64,000 nucleotides of DNA from Rhinopomastus cyanomelas (lineage: Eukaryota; Chordata; Aves; Bucerotiformes; Rhinopomastidae), in contig VXBP01007107.1 of the NCBI GenBank assembly GCA_013400115.1, positions 868,001 to 932,000 on the forward strand, written 5' to 3'. Below the pieces are notes generated by a model, which saw only the letters and a list, made by a program, of their open reading frames with translations, had not been told where the DNA came from and searched no databases. The position numbers were made by a program, and so were the translations under genes. Shown piece by piece: positions 42,501 to 52,006 of the stretch (the first letter of the stretch is position 1; each line of letters starts with the position of its first letter).

Positions 42501-43459
42501 TACCTTTATAAGTAGTGACATAACAGCAGGTTCCGTCCACCTTTTCAGTAGGAATCGCATTGTATACATCTGCCTCTAATGCCTTTCCACTTATAGTTTC
42601 AGTTGCCAAAACTTTAAATGGCTGTAAAGAAGAAAAGTGATTTAAACCCTCATAAAACCTGTTGCTACCTTATTCTCCTAAAGATTGTCCCTCAATACAG
42701 CCGCCTACTTTAGGTCTCATATTATACATTACGTTGCTGATTTCTAACCCCTAATGCATTACACAACTGTTTGATCAACACATAACGAACTGGAACACTC
42801 ACTAACACAAAGCAGTAAAAGAAATCAATTAACAAACTCTCACCCTCCTTTACATGATTGCTTAGTATGTAGGGATGACTTTGCAGCAACATTAAATAGT
42901 GCACAGAAACTAGAAGGGGTCCAGAACCATGCTACAAAATCTGAAAATGTGTCTTTCTGCATGACACCTGCAAAATAAATTATTCTACACTAGTTTCCCC
43001 ACAAAGCTCACAGCTGGGCACAGCAGGACGCTCTAACACCAGCTCCCAGTGCGGGGTTCACACAGCAGCGGCCTCGTCCCTTACCATGACTGTTCCTTGC
43101 ACGGACAAACAGCTAAAGCAGCATCAGGGGGAGCACCTGGATGCCTCTGCCAGGCGAAGAGTGGTACAGAGCCGGAATGGCTCCCACACCGGGGAGACCT
43201 TGGGAAAGAAACTCCTGCCCTGCCCTGGGCTCAGGTTCCGGAAAGAGACCTCTAGGTCCCCTCGTTCACACACGGTTCCCCTTCCTCCGCCTCGTCTCGC
43301 TGTCCATAGTCTCCCCAGCGGCCCGCACACGGCACCGCAACCGGCCCCGGCCTGGAACTCCCCGGTCACCTGCCGCTCCCGCTTGGCCGACGGCTCCTGC
43401 TTCACCTCCGTGACGAAAAGACACGGCACCTTCCGCTGCACTGCGCCGCGCCGGCTCAT
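36334..43459 (-). CDS. RLIG1: RLIG1 (C12orf29), ATP-dependent RNA 5'-phosphate/3'-hydroxyl ligase
   Basis: RLIG1 seals 5'-phosphate and 3'-hydroxyl RNA ends after auto-adenylation of a lysine; in human cells it protects RNA under oxidative stress. Seven exons (43459-43370, 42621-42504, 41958-41863, 40999-40883, 39166-38972, 37833-37664, 36522-36334) sum to 975 nt, 324 codons plus stop, against 325 residues in human. The start is ATG at 43459 (MSRRGAVQRKVPCLFVTEVK), matching human from its first residues. The nucleotidyltransferase motif I is intact: PTEKVDG with Lys at residue 57, the human adenylation site. Motif IV-like VEGIVWH and motif V-like LIK lie in exon 6, and the protein ends LKDIKFDL. 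All junction phases agree. The promoter is a CpG island. CEP290 converges from the other side, as in human. Introns 2-6 hold several CR1 copies. No defect is seen. Confidence 0.96.
36676..37235 (+). mobile_element. CR1 LINE fragment, antisense to RLIG1
   Basis: The plus strand carries ISKSREVTIPLYLGLVRPHL and then the sense CR1 words GAGCTGGGGCTCTTTAG and GCTGGTCTCTTCTC, ending GCATTCTGTGATCAG. In RLIG1 intron 6. Confidence 0.9.
37664..37833 (-). CDS. RLIG1: RLIG1 exon 6
   Basis: 170 nt; the first two bases complete Gly, ends in phase 0 with donor GTAAAT. It encodes LGSKKQPIHLLVPHGAFEIQ...VEGIVWHCHDGSLIK. The frame stays open for 47 codons into the intron, which only inflates the raw ORF. 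Confidence 0.95.
38972..39166 (-). CDS. RLIG1: RLIG1 exon 5
   Basis: 195 nt, starts with two bases of Gly and ends with one base of the next Gly; donor GTGAGT. It encodes WVPVEKNSKQYCWHSSVVNY...PLPEILEQTLELIGTNINAN, nearly identical to human. Confidence 0.96.
39391..40004 (-). mobile_element. CR1 LINE, antisense, 3' part
   Basis: Begins GAGAATCACAGAATCACAGA. The minus strand gives GCKLEHRRFHINMRRNFFTV and LYSALVRLHLEYCVQFW. It continues, after a 300-bp interruption, at 40304; compare the uninterrupted copy at 49768-50478. Confidence 0.92.
40005..40303 (+). mobile_element. About 300-bp insertion splitting a CR1, possible solo LTR
   Basis: The flanking CR1 halves are contiguous in the copy at 49768-50478, so this block was inserted later. 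It holds AATAAA at 40208-40213 followed by a stretch resembling LTR R/U5 sequence, and AAAGCAG occurs near both ends (about 40010 and 40284). The LTR nature is a guess; the insertion itself is clear. Confidence 0.5.
40304..40745 (-). mobile_element. CR1 LINE, antisense, reverse-transcriptase part
   Basis: The minus strand reads LFNLLIHDLDEGLECTVSKF, ADDTKLGGVADTP and AVQRDLDKLESWA, the RT catalytic ADD region. It joins 39391-40004 as one element. Confidence 0.92.
40883..40999 (-). CDS. RLIG1: RLIG1 exon 4
   Basis: 117 nt, starts with two bases of Glu and ends with one base of Gly; donor GTACCT. It encodes FVWSVEEDFKPVPDTWIPAK and NGNPLPDENGHMP, matching human WNVEEDFKPAPECWIPAKE...NGNPVPDENGHIP in blocks. 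Confidence 0.95.
41290..41770 (-). mobile_element. Old CR1 LINE fragment, antisense
   Basis: CR1 words CAGTTGGAAGGAACC, GCCTCTTCCAGAGTTC and CTCATAGGACATTCCTTCCA appear in CR1 order, but it is clearly more diverged than its neighbours. In RLIG1 intron 3. Confidence 0.75.
41863..41958 (-). CDS. RLIG1: RLIG1 exon 3
   Basis: 96 nt, starts with two bases of Gly and ends with one base of Glu; donor GTTAGT. It encodes [20 protein letters not shown] plus KRFLYSLEDCK; human has [21 protein letters not shown]. Confidence 0.95.
42504..42621 (-). CDS. RLIG1: RLIG1 exon 2, carries the adenylation lysine
   Basis: 118 nt, phase 0 start, ends with one base of Gly; acceptor TTTACAG, donor GTAATT. It encodes PFKVLATETISGKALEADVY, NAIPTEKVDGTCCYVTTYK. 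The Lys of EKVDG is residue 57. Confidence 0.96.
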
Positions 43460-43760
43460 GGCCGCAGCTCGCACCCAGCTCCCGCGACGGGCCAGTGCCC
43501 GCCCGCCACTGTGCGAGCACCGCCCCCACCGCCGAGCACGACGGGAACTGGAGTCCGGCCCCGCGGCTCAAGATCGGGCGGGGCCGCCTCTTTCCGCGGC
43601 CCTCAGGCTCTGCCTCGGGCACCGCCGCCGCGTGCGCACCGCGGGTGCGGTGGGTTGGCCCTGCCTGGACGCCAGGTGCAGCCAGAGCCGCTGTGCTGGG
43701 CAGGGCTCTGGGGACACAACCAAGCACTGGTGGCTGAGGGACGGATGGGCGGGGAGAAGT
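43280..43760 (-). promoter_or_regulatory. RLIG1: CpG island promoter of RLIG1
   Basis: About 480 bp of GC-rich sequence with many CpG pairs, sharply different from the AT-rich surroundings, spanning the RLIG1 first exon and upstream region. Several long chance ORFs here are by-products of base composition. Confidence 0.85.
43370..43459 (-). CDS. RLIG1: RLIG1 exon 1 (start codon)
   Basis: 90 nt, 30 codons: MSRRGAVQRKVPCLFVTEVK...SAKRERQ, donor GTGACC. Human begins [20 protein letters not shown]. The ATG sits just upstream of the conserved residues, so the start is well supported. Confidence 0.94.
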
Positions 43761-43869
43761 CCGTCTTGCAGCCAGCAGTGTCACGGAGGAAGCACTGTCG
43801 ACCGCAGGAGTTCTGTTGCAGTTTGTTTCCAGTCAAATCCAAACACGGCAGCGACAAATGAAAACGACA

Positions 43870-44105
43870 TAGAATCTTGGAATTATAGAATCATTAGGGA
43901 TTGGAAGGTCATCCAGTCACAGTAACGATAAGGTTGGAAAGTCCAATCCCCCTGCCACTGCGTGATCACCTAGACCAAGTCATACAGTCAGTCTGGGTTA
44001 GAAGGGACCACAGGATCATCCAGTTCCAATTCCCTTGGCGTGGGCAGGGACACCCCACCCCAGATCAGGCTGGACAGAGCCTCATCCAGCCCGGCCTTAA
44101 AGGAT
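43870..44105 (-). mobile_element. Two CR1 3' fragments, antisense
   Basis: CATAGAATCTTGGAATTATAG starts the first; a second of another subfamily starts near 43990 with GGGACCACAGGATCATCCAG. They lie immediately upstream of the RLIG1 CpG island. Confidence 0.82.
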
Positions 44106-44986
44106 TCATTTGCACAGAAGCAAAAACTCAGCCACACTTTGATTAAGTGACGACTATATTCTTCCCTGCATCCTGTGAAAGGTCTGCACTGCAGGCAGTG
44201 CACTGCCTTTTCCTATCTAGGACCTATCTGCACCCCTCTTCCTATATAGGAACAGTTTTCCATCAGGAAAGCTCCACTGATGTAACTCAGGTAACTTTAG
44301 AGCTATCGGGAGCTAAAGGTAACCTCACGAGAACTTAAAACATTCTAAAATAGCATCACATGATCCCAGAAAAGCTTAGTCAAATGTTCAGAGAAGCAGA
44401 CCATGAACTAATCCAATTAGTACATTTTCATTGTTAGTTACACAATCCCTAAAAACTCTTTTCTCCTGCAGCAAAAGAACACTTTATGTCACTGGGAGGA
44501 CACCTAATGTCACTGGGAGGACACCTTATGTTGCTGGGAGACACAGCCTGTGGGCTGTTTAGAAATAAACTGCATGTTCCAACACAGAAAGGCCTGTTTG
44601 ATCAATGGGTTATTTTTGCCACCAACCAACAGTGAGTAAAAATTCTTTCCTGGCGGTTTGTTCACTACTGTAAGTAAATACCAAATAAAGTTCTTCTAGT
44701 GCTGCTCTCCCCTGCTTGCTTAACTGATATGGAAGTCAAGAACGACACCAGGGAAAGTCAGTGAGGTGTGACCCGGTATTCCCGCAAGAAAGGTAAAGAA
44801 AGGAACTATATTTGTATTGGAGTAGGGTTGCCACCTGGTTTCTTCGAGTTGTCATGCTCTGAATCTTCGTAACTCTCAGGGACATTGGAGTCACAAATGG
44901 CAGTTCAGGTTGCTGAGATCCATGGAGTCAAAACATTGCTTTACTTGGGCGTGTGCTAGACCAAACCTCTCCAGTACAGAAAATGC
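44106..44986. other. Intergenic sequence, no gene seen
   Basis: No conserved reading frame or CR1. It contains the 21-bp minisatellite at 44484. Upstream of RLIG1 in human lies C12orf50, but I see no exon of it. Confidence 0.6.
44484..44545 (+). repeat. Minisatellite, about 3 copies of a 21-bp unit
   Basis: TTATGTCACTGGGAGGACACC is followed by TAATGTCACTGGGAGGACACC and a third, more diverged unit. Confidence 0.85.
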
Positions 44987-45312
44987 TTCGTAGAATGGTT
45001 TGCGTTGGAAGGGACCTTGAATGTCATCTAGTTCCAACCCCCTGCCATGGGCAGGGTTACCTCTCACTAGACCAGGTTGCTCAAGCCTCCATTCAAACTG
45101 GCCTTGAACACTTCCAGAGCAGAGGCATCCACAGCCTCCCTTGTCAAGCTGTTCCTGGGCCTTATCACTCTCACTGTAAAGCAGTGTCCGCTTAATATCT
45201 AATGTGAATCTACCCTCTTCTAGCTTAAAGCCATTTCCCCTTATCCTATCACTGCAAACTCTTGTAAAAAGCCCTTCCTGAGCTTTCTAATAGGCCCCTT
45301 TCAGGAGCTAGA
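44987..45312 (-). mobile_element. CR1 LINE 3' fragment, antisense
   Basis: CGTAGAATGGTTTGCGTTGG starts the 3' end; GTTCCAACCCCCTGCCATGG and GCCATTTCCCCTTATCCT follow in CR1 order. Confidence 0.88.
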
Positions 45313-47255
45313 AGGCTGCTCTATGGTTAGTGGGCAGGGAATCATTGAAGAGAAATGAAAAGCAGTGTGTGTGGTGATGGGAGGAGGTTGGTTGGTCCAG
45401 TAGTAGCAGTATCTGCAGATACAGCACAAACTGTTCCATAGCTGGGACACTCCTTGTGCAGACATCACCACATGGCAGTGCTGTGTGTGCACAAGTAGTT
45501 GCAGTTCATTTATCTCAACATTTTTTTCATGCTTGATCACTGAATTCAGTCTGTGAAAGTCCAGTATCAGTGAGTAAGGCAGTACAATACCTGGAACACA
45601 GATTAGCTATGGAAAAAAGCCACCATCACAAGTGATGATTTACCTTCTAGTTGTCTTTATGTACGTGGTAGGAAGCTGGGACCTGGAACAGGTAGGGAAA
45701 CAAGACAGATGTCAAATGTTGGGAGGAAGCAGAAGTGAGAGCAAGTCAGAATGACTTGTCTCAGATGCATGAACAAGTGGACAAACTGGTTGTTGCCTCA
45801 TTGCTTCATAATCTCTTAAAACACTTTCTTACAAGTGTTCTAGCTGGCTGCAGCTGACCTTGGGGAGGAAAGAGCAATAAAGGAGATAAATAAATTTGGT
45901 AACTCTGAAATTAGCCACTCTTTGCTAACCAGCAGTGTTGCACAGACATGAAGAGACCAGCACCAGCATTGCTACAACCTCCTTCTAGATAGCTGTAGAG
46001 AGCAATAAGGTCTTCTCTCAGCCTCCTCTTCTCTAGACTAAATAACCCCAGTTCTCTCCGCCGCTCTTCATAGGGCATGTAATAGCATTTCTCAAGTTTC
46101 TGATAAAGACACCTTCAGTGCTAAACCCTCTACCCACGAGTTGGTGAGTGTACTGAAGAGCAGTGTGCGAGGCCTGTATGTACCCGCCATGAGCCAGGCC
46201 TGTACTGTGCACAGCCATTACATGCCCAACCAAAGTCCACACGTGAACACTGCTCTCCTTGGTTCACTACAGAGTGTTGAAGTGACAGGTCCAGAGGCAA
46301 TGGGCACAAATCAAACACAGAAGTTTCCCTCTGAGCACAGGAAAAGGTTTTTGCTGGTGCCAGGGTGACTGACCACTGGCACAGGCAGCCCAGGATCGAG
46401 GTGGGGCCTCCATCCTAGAAGACTGGCAGTAGCTGCCTGGACAAGGCCCCAGAGAAGCAGCTCTAAGTATCTCTGCTTGAACTTGTTTGCTGGCCTGTTG
46501 TGTGGTTTAAACTCAGTTGGCAACTAAGCATTACTGGCCACTGGCCCAGGGCTCTCTAGCCCCAATGGGTTGGAGCAAGGACAATGAAAGGGAAAACCGA
46601 GGGGGCTGAGATAAGGACAGGTGGCTTGAACCAACGCAAATTGGAAATTATCATGAAGTGACTGATATACAAGTTTCTGCGAGTGCCACTGCCACCCCAC
46701 AGCACCCTGAGCCACCCGAGCAGCTCCTGGAGCTGCAGCTGTGTCATACTGAATGCTGTCTTGGCTAGCCCTTCCTCATGTGTGCTGGCCATTAGCTCAG
46801 CATGGTGCGTCTGGCTATCATGGCTGTGGAAAGTTACCCTGTCCAGGTCCAACCCAGCACAACTGGCTTAGGGGAATGTTTGCAGAACCCAGACCCCAGT
46901 GCCTTGCACCCAGTTGCCTTCTCAGAGCAGTGGGCAAATTTATGCCTAGGTACACGTTAGATACACGCATTGCCATACGTGTGTACATCTGCACATGCCC
47001 TTGAAGAGGAATAAGGGAAACCAGGTCAGCAAAGATCACCCCAAAAGGTTACAAAGAAAGAGCACAAACAGAAAAATCTGGCCAGGAGGTTCATTAATCT
47101 GAAATTTTATCGTGAGGAACTTTATGTACTTGAGGTACTTGGTGATGGGGATATTAATCTGTTCATGGCTGTGGGGATTCTCAAGCTGCTGGTGGGGCAA
47201 GGGAGAGATACAGAGATGGAGGGTGTATAAGGGTGTGGGGTTTTTCTGTGTGAGA
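45313..47255. other. Intergenic sequence with two worn CR1 pieces
   Basis: It contains a CR1 antisense piece at 45953-46080 (AGCAATAAGGTCTTCTCTCA, GACTAAATAACCCCAGTTC) and a worn sense CR1 at about 46280-46400 (GGTCCAGAGGCAATGGGCAC). The rest shows no gene or family I recognise. Overlapping ORFs of 60-100 codons in several frames look like chance. Confidence 0.55.
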
Positions 47256-47720
47256 TGTGACTCCACACAGACCAATATGATCACAGTAGAAGACGTTTAT
47301 TAGTTCTCAGGCTGTCCCTTATATATAAACTCTGCCTGCATGTGATCCCGCAAGTTATAACAAGTAGTGCTATCTTGATCATGAGACAATCACGCCTTCT
47401 AGCTGGCTTCCCAATTGGTCCTTCCTCAGGTCCAGCTGGTGGGCAGGCAGAGTTTCCCCTGCTCTGCACCCAGGTGTCCCATCCTTGTCTCTTGTGGCCT
47501 TCTGAGTTATCTCGTCTCCATGGCACCTGGTCCTTCTCCTCCAGCTAGCAGCATTCTTTAGCTATGGTGTCTTAGGCCTGAAGCAGCATCCACCACCACA
47601 TAGGGGAAAGGTGATGGGGAGGTTCCCTGCATTCCTATGATGGTTTATAGGCTGATTTCTTATCTCTGTAGGTAGAAGACTGTAGCTTGCTGTGGTGGTC
47701 TGTTCCCACCACTCTCTGAG
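47256..47720 (-). mobile_element. Probable solo LTR of an endogenous retrovirus
   Basis: Read on the minus strand, a TATA box (TATATATAAGG) near 47325 is followed by AATAAACG near 47295, and the element ends in ...GTGTGGAGTCACA at 47256. This is the U3-R-U5 order of an LTR. No gag, pol or env frame adjoins it, so it is a solo LTR. The other end is uncertain and no target-site duplication was found. Confidence 0.5.
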
Positions 47721-47867
47721 TGTCCTACTGTGATGTGCGCTCCAAAGCAGCAAAAGAAGAGCTGCCACTCAGTCTAGCATGACCCTAAGGGTGCTCATTT
47801 GCTTCTGGTCTTGCTACCAAGCAACCTGTGATGGGGCCCCCACTGATGCTCTGATTTCTGTGAAACA

Positions 47868-48070
47868 CGGAATCATACAATATATTGGGTTGGAAGTGAC
47901 CTCTGAAGGTCATCTTGTCCAACTAGCAGGGACTTATTCTACAACAAGCAGGGGCATCTCTAACTAGAACACATTGCACAGAGCCCAGCTGAGCATGACC
48001 TTGAATGTCTGTAGGGATAGGGCCCCCACTACCTCTCTAGGCAACCTGTTCCAGTAATCCAAAGCCCTTT
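47868..48070 (-). mobile_element. CR1 LINE 3' fragment, antisense, diverged
   Basis: GGAATCATACAATATATTGGG, GTTGGAAGTGACCTCTGAAGG and CTAGGCAACCTGTTCCAGTA mark it. Confidence 0.8.
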
Positions 48071-49767
48071 TGATTCCTTTTTGAAGAAATAAATACTTAT
48101 TTAACTAGCCTGAATTACCTAGCAGTTCAACTCAATATAAGGCTTGAAAATAGATAGTAACAGAACACTATGTTACTGCTATGTCTTCTTCACAGCGCAG
48201 TCATGCTTCGAATGATTTAGAGGGCAAAGCTGGTGACTGAGAAAGAAGATCCTGAAAACGCTTATTTTCAGCCAGAACTTGGCACCCCTAATTACCATAA
48301 TTTAGGTGTTACACTTTGTTCTTGTTGCAAGAATGCTAAGCATGGAAACAGGGACTTTCTTTTTTGCCATTTCCCCTTCTTGTCGCCTCTAATAACACTG
48401 CAAGATTGCCTGTCCTGCTGAGTCTTGTGTGTGAGCTGCTGCAATGCTCCTCATTGATCCTTCTCTAAATGCCTGTCATAGGCACTGGCTTACTGCAACA
48501 TTCTGTACTGTTAGACGGACTGACTGAACGCAGTCCTGGTACACACGGGTTTTGGCACATGCATACTGCATTTTGCTCTCTATGCCTGATCCCTGCCTTG
48601 CAGACAGACAGAAACGCTCCTGATGGTCTAACATTAAGGAGGACAATGTTAGGAACAATATTCTTCCTGGAAGAGTAAATCCTTTTGAGCTCCTAATACT
48701 AAGAAGGTGATGAAAGAAGCAATCTTACATCTGACCTCATCTGAACAGACAGGAAAAAATCCCACTATAAGGCACACAACTGGACTCTGAGGTAAAGTCT
48801 ATTTCCCCTCCTATCCAGCTTCAATGTGTTAAACTCCTCCTGCTTAACCACTTCTGTTTTCTTCCTTGTTGCTGTCTTAAACCCCTCTTGACACTCTTCC
48901 CTATTCCTTGTCTAATGTCCTTGGCCTTGGTTCACACCCACACACTCTGTTCCCACGTACACCCAACACAAGTGCCTGTACTGCAGCACTCATGTTCTCC
49001 AGATCTATGTTACAAGAAGTATGAGACTAGAAAATGTACGGTCACACACTGAAAGGCTGATCTGAAAAGGCCTCCATGACTAGAAACACAGTGTTCTGTT
49101 ATTTGTGAAATAGGATTACATGCACTTTTTATCTTTCATCCTGTTACTCAGTGACAGTTAACAGCTCAAGGCTGGCGTTCACTTGTAACTACTCCCCTGA
49201 TGTAAACAGCAATACGCTCGAAAGTTGCTCTTACGTATCTATCTGCATGCAGCATCTGTAGCACATCATCCTTCACCAGACAGCTACTCCTCTGTTTTCC
49301 TAAATTAGTTGTACAAATTATTAAGGGACATATCTGCAAAGGAAAACTAACAGAGGTAGAGAGCATCAACACGGGTACAGACCACACCAAATGTTTCCCA
49401 ATTCACTAAAGTGGCTAATATCCAAGGTCTACTAAAGAAGGGGGTGCCCTGCTGCTGTCTCTCGTGGCAAATGCTGAAATTGGTCGTGGAGTTTTTGATT
49501 CATCGATTTAGCAAATTACTTTTACAGAATCAAGCATCTGGTAACTTCTTGAGCAAAGTTGCAAAGTACCAGCTAGAGCCTTGATGTGCTGATACATATG
49601 TAAGGAGCGCCACCCAGTGGCAAGAGAATGTACTTCCAGCTACGGTATTTAACACGGGAAGAAAGCAGTCATCGGAAATATAAACGTGTACACTAAACGC
49701 TCCCTACTTAATTCAACTTCTGCATGATTTACTTAAAGCAAAGCGCTAGAATCAGGACCTCTCATAA
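48071..49767. other. Intergenic sequence, no gene seen
   Basis: 1.7 kb without recognisable exon, repeat family or RNA gene. The one notable element is a CTCF-like word at 49607-49620. Confidence 0.55.
49607..49620 (-). promoter_or_regulatory. CTCF-like motif
   Basis: The minus strand reads CCACTGGGTGGCGC, one mismatch from the CTCF core CCASYAGRKGGCRS. Single-motif matches occur by chance, so this is only a candidate. Confidence 0.3.
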
Positions 49768-50478
49768 GAATCACAGAACATGAGGGATTGGAAGGGACCG
49801 TGAAAGATCATCTAGTCCAATCCCCCTGCCACAGCAGGATCACCTAGACCAAGTCACACAGGAACACATCCAGGCGGGTTTTAAACGTCTCTAGAGAAGG
49901 AAACTCCACAACCCCATGGGCAGCCTGTTCCAGTGGTCGGTCGCCCTCACTGTGAAGAAGTTCCTTCTCATATTGATGTGGAACCTCCTATGTTCCAGTT
50001 TACACCCATTGCCTCTCATCCTATCACTAGATAACATTGAGAAGAGCCTGGCTCCATCCTCCTGACACCCACCCTTCAAATATTTATAGACATTAATGAG
50101 GTCACCCCTCAGTCTCCTCTTCTCCAAGATAAACAGACCCAGCTCCCTCAGCCTCTCCTCATAAGGGAGGTGTTCTACTCCATCATCTTTGTTGCTCTGC
50201 GCTGGACTCTCTCCAGCAGTTTTGTGTCCTTCTTGAACTGAGGGGCCAGAACTGGACACAGTACTTCAGATGTGGTCTCACCAGGGCAGAGCAGAAGGGG
50301 AGAAGGACCTCTCTCGATCTGCTAACCACCCCCCCTTATGATCCACCCCAGGATGCTGTCGGCTTTCTTGGCCACAAGCGCGTATTGCTGGCTCATAGTC
50401 ATCCTGCTGTCCACCAGGACCCCCAGGTCCCTTTCTCCTACACTGCTCTCCAACAGATCAGTCCCCAACCTATCAGGA
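49768..50478 (-). mobile_element. CR1 LINE, antisense, long and well preserved
   Basis: Begins GAATCACAGAACATGAGGGA. The minus strand has GVEHLPYEERLRELGLFILE and CKLEHRRFHINMRRNFFTVR. It is a good reference for the interrupted copy at 39391-40745. Confidence 0.93.
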
Positions 50479-50780
50479 TAGCTTTATGTCAGCAACATTG
50501 CTGAGGAAACTGGCTGTGGGAACAAGTTTAACCAAGGAGACACTGAATTATAAAATAGAGTCCTGCCCAGATGCTTTATAACCTATGATTTGCATTCTTG
50601 TTATTACATGCAGTAATGAATTACTCTGTAGGATTACAAGGCCATGATTCCCTCCTGACAAGTTAGGGTTGACGAATATAGCAGTGCAAGACAGCAATCT
50701 GGACAGTAAAGAGACAAATATGAAACTTTGCATAAAAAGTTTTTAATGAAATTTCTTTTTGTTGGAACATTATTGGTATC

Positions 50781-50925
50781 TAGAACTCCATCCCTGGAGG
50801 TGTTGAGGAGAATGATAGTTGTTTCGTTGGGGGACAGGGTTTAGTGGTGCTGACAGGGCCTGGAAAAGCTTGGACTTGATGATCTTAGTCTCCTCCAGCC
50901 AAACCTGTTCAGTGATTGTTTAATT
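50781..50925 (+). mobile_element. CR1 LINE 3' tail, sense
   Basis: CATCCCTGGAGGTGTTGAGG and GGACTTGATGATCTTAGTCTC are the sense 3' tail pattern. Confidence 0.75.
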
Positions 50926-51426
50926 TTAGAATGGCTGAAGCAATAAAACTGTTGACTCAGTATTTTTAAACTTGCTAGGATTTCATTTGTAAGTTACTTC
51001 TTTTTCCATCTTCTTTTACTTTCTCTAAACTTGAAAAAGTGAGGCCTACATCATGGTTACTGGCTTTTCTAACAATCTTTGTATTTAAAGTAGTCTAGTC
51101 TGAAGGCACAGAATCAGTGTATTTCTAAATCAAATGTTGTCACACCACAGGGAATGTTTAACTGGAGATGCTACTTGGGAGCTAAAAGGAAGGCATTGTG
51201 ATGGTGGGGGGTAAAAAAATGCCAGATGAGTGACAGCTGGGGCCAAAAGCTGACAGGCCCCAACAGAAGGAAACACCAGCTCCAAATACAAGCACAAGTC
51301 TGACAGAAGTGACATTAGGATGTTGCTCCTAAGCAGGTGCTTGCTGATCTGTTCAGTGTCTCCTAGTTCTGCTCCGTATTTGACCTCTTCCCTTGTCATG
51401 TGTGCCAAGTCCAGCCTCCATAAAGA
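50926..51426. other. Intergenic sequence, no feature seen
   Basis: About 500 bp between CR1 pieces upstream of STRAP; nothing recognised. Confidence 0.5.
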
Positions 51427-51580
51427 TTACAGAATCCCTCTGGTTGGAAGTGACACTTAAGATCACCCAGCAGTTCCAGGTCACCCTAAGCAGCAGGCCC
51501 ACCTGCGGTTTAAATCCCTGCAGGGATGTGGACCCCAGCACTGCTCTGGGCAGCCTGTTCCAACGTTTTACAACCCTTTA
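51427..51580 (-). mobile_element. CR1 LINE 3' fragment, antisense, diverged
   Basis: TACAGAATCCCTCTGGTTGG and CTCTGGGCAGCCTGTTCCAA in CR1 order, about 300 bp upstream of the STRAP start. Confidence 0.75.
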
Positions 51581-51894
51581 GGTAAAGAAAGCAGACTTTA
51601 ACTTCCACAAAGGCAGCACACGGCTTCATACCCAAGGCAGCTATCTCCTTCAGGATAACAGACACACAGTGGTAGCCCTGCGCTGATAGCACAGCGAAAG
51701 AGCTGCTAGGACAGAAACGCCGTAACAGTCGGCCATATCACGCCTGCGCCGACCGGCGTTTCCGGCCGCGCGCCCGCCCGTGATGCCTCTTCCGCCACGC
51801 AGCACTTCCGTAACGTCATTTCCTGCTCACCGGCCGCCGCTGCTGCTGTTGCTTCCTGTCCGCTTGGAGGGACCACTCGTCACCGCCCGGCGCC

Positions 51895-52006
51895 ATGGCG
51901 ATGAGGCAGACCCCGCTGACGTGCTCCGGGCACACGCGGCCCGTGGTGGACCTGGCCTTCAGCGGCGTCACCCCATACGGCTACTTCCTCATCAGCGCCT
52001 GCAAGG
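51895..52006 (+). CDS. STRAP: STRAP exon 1
   Basis: 112 nt from ATG (context CGCCATGG), ends with one base of Asp; donor GTGAGC. Encodes MAMRQTPLTCSGHTRPVVDL...YGYFLISACK. Confidence 0.97.

Noticed and set aside
43086..43925. 279-codon open frame on the plus strand over the RLIG1 CpG island
   Set aside because: CpG-rich sequence has few stops in every frame; no homology, and several other long frames overlap it on both strands.
45313..47255. A gene hidden in the many overlapping 60-100-codon frames
   Set aside because: No splice-consistent chain, no homology recognised, and frames overlap on both strands as expected by chance.
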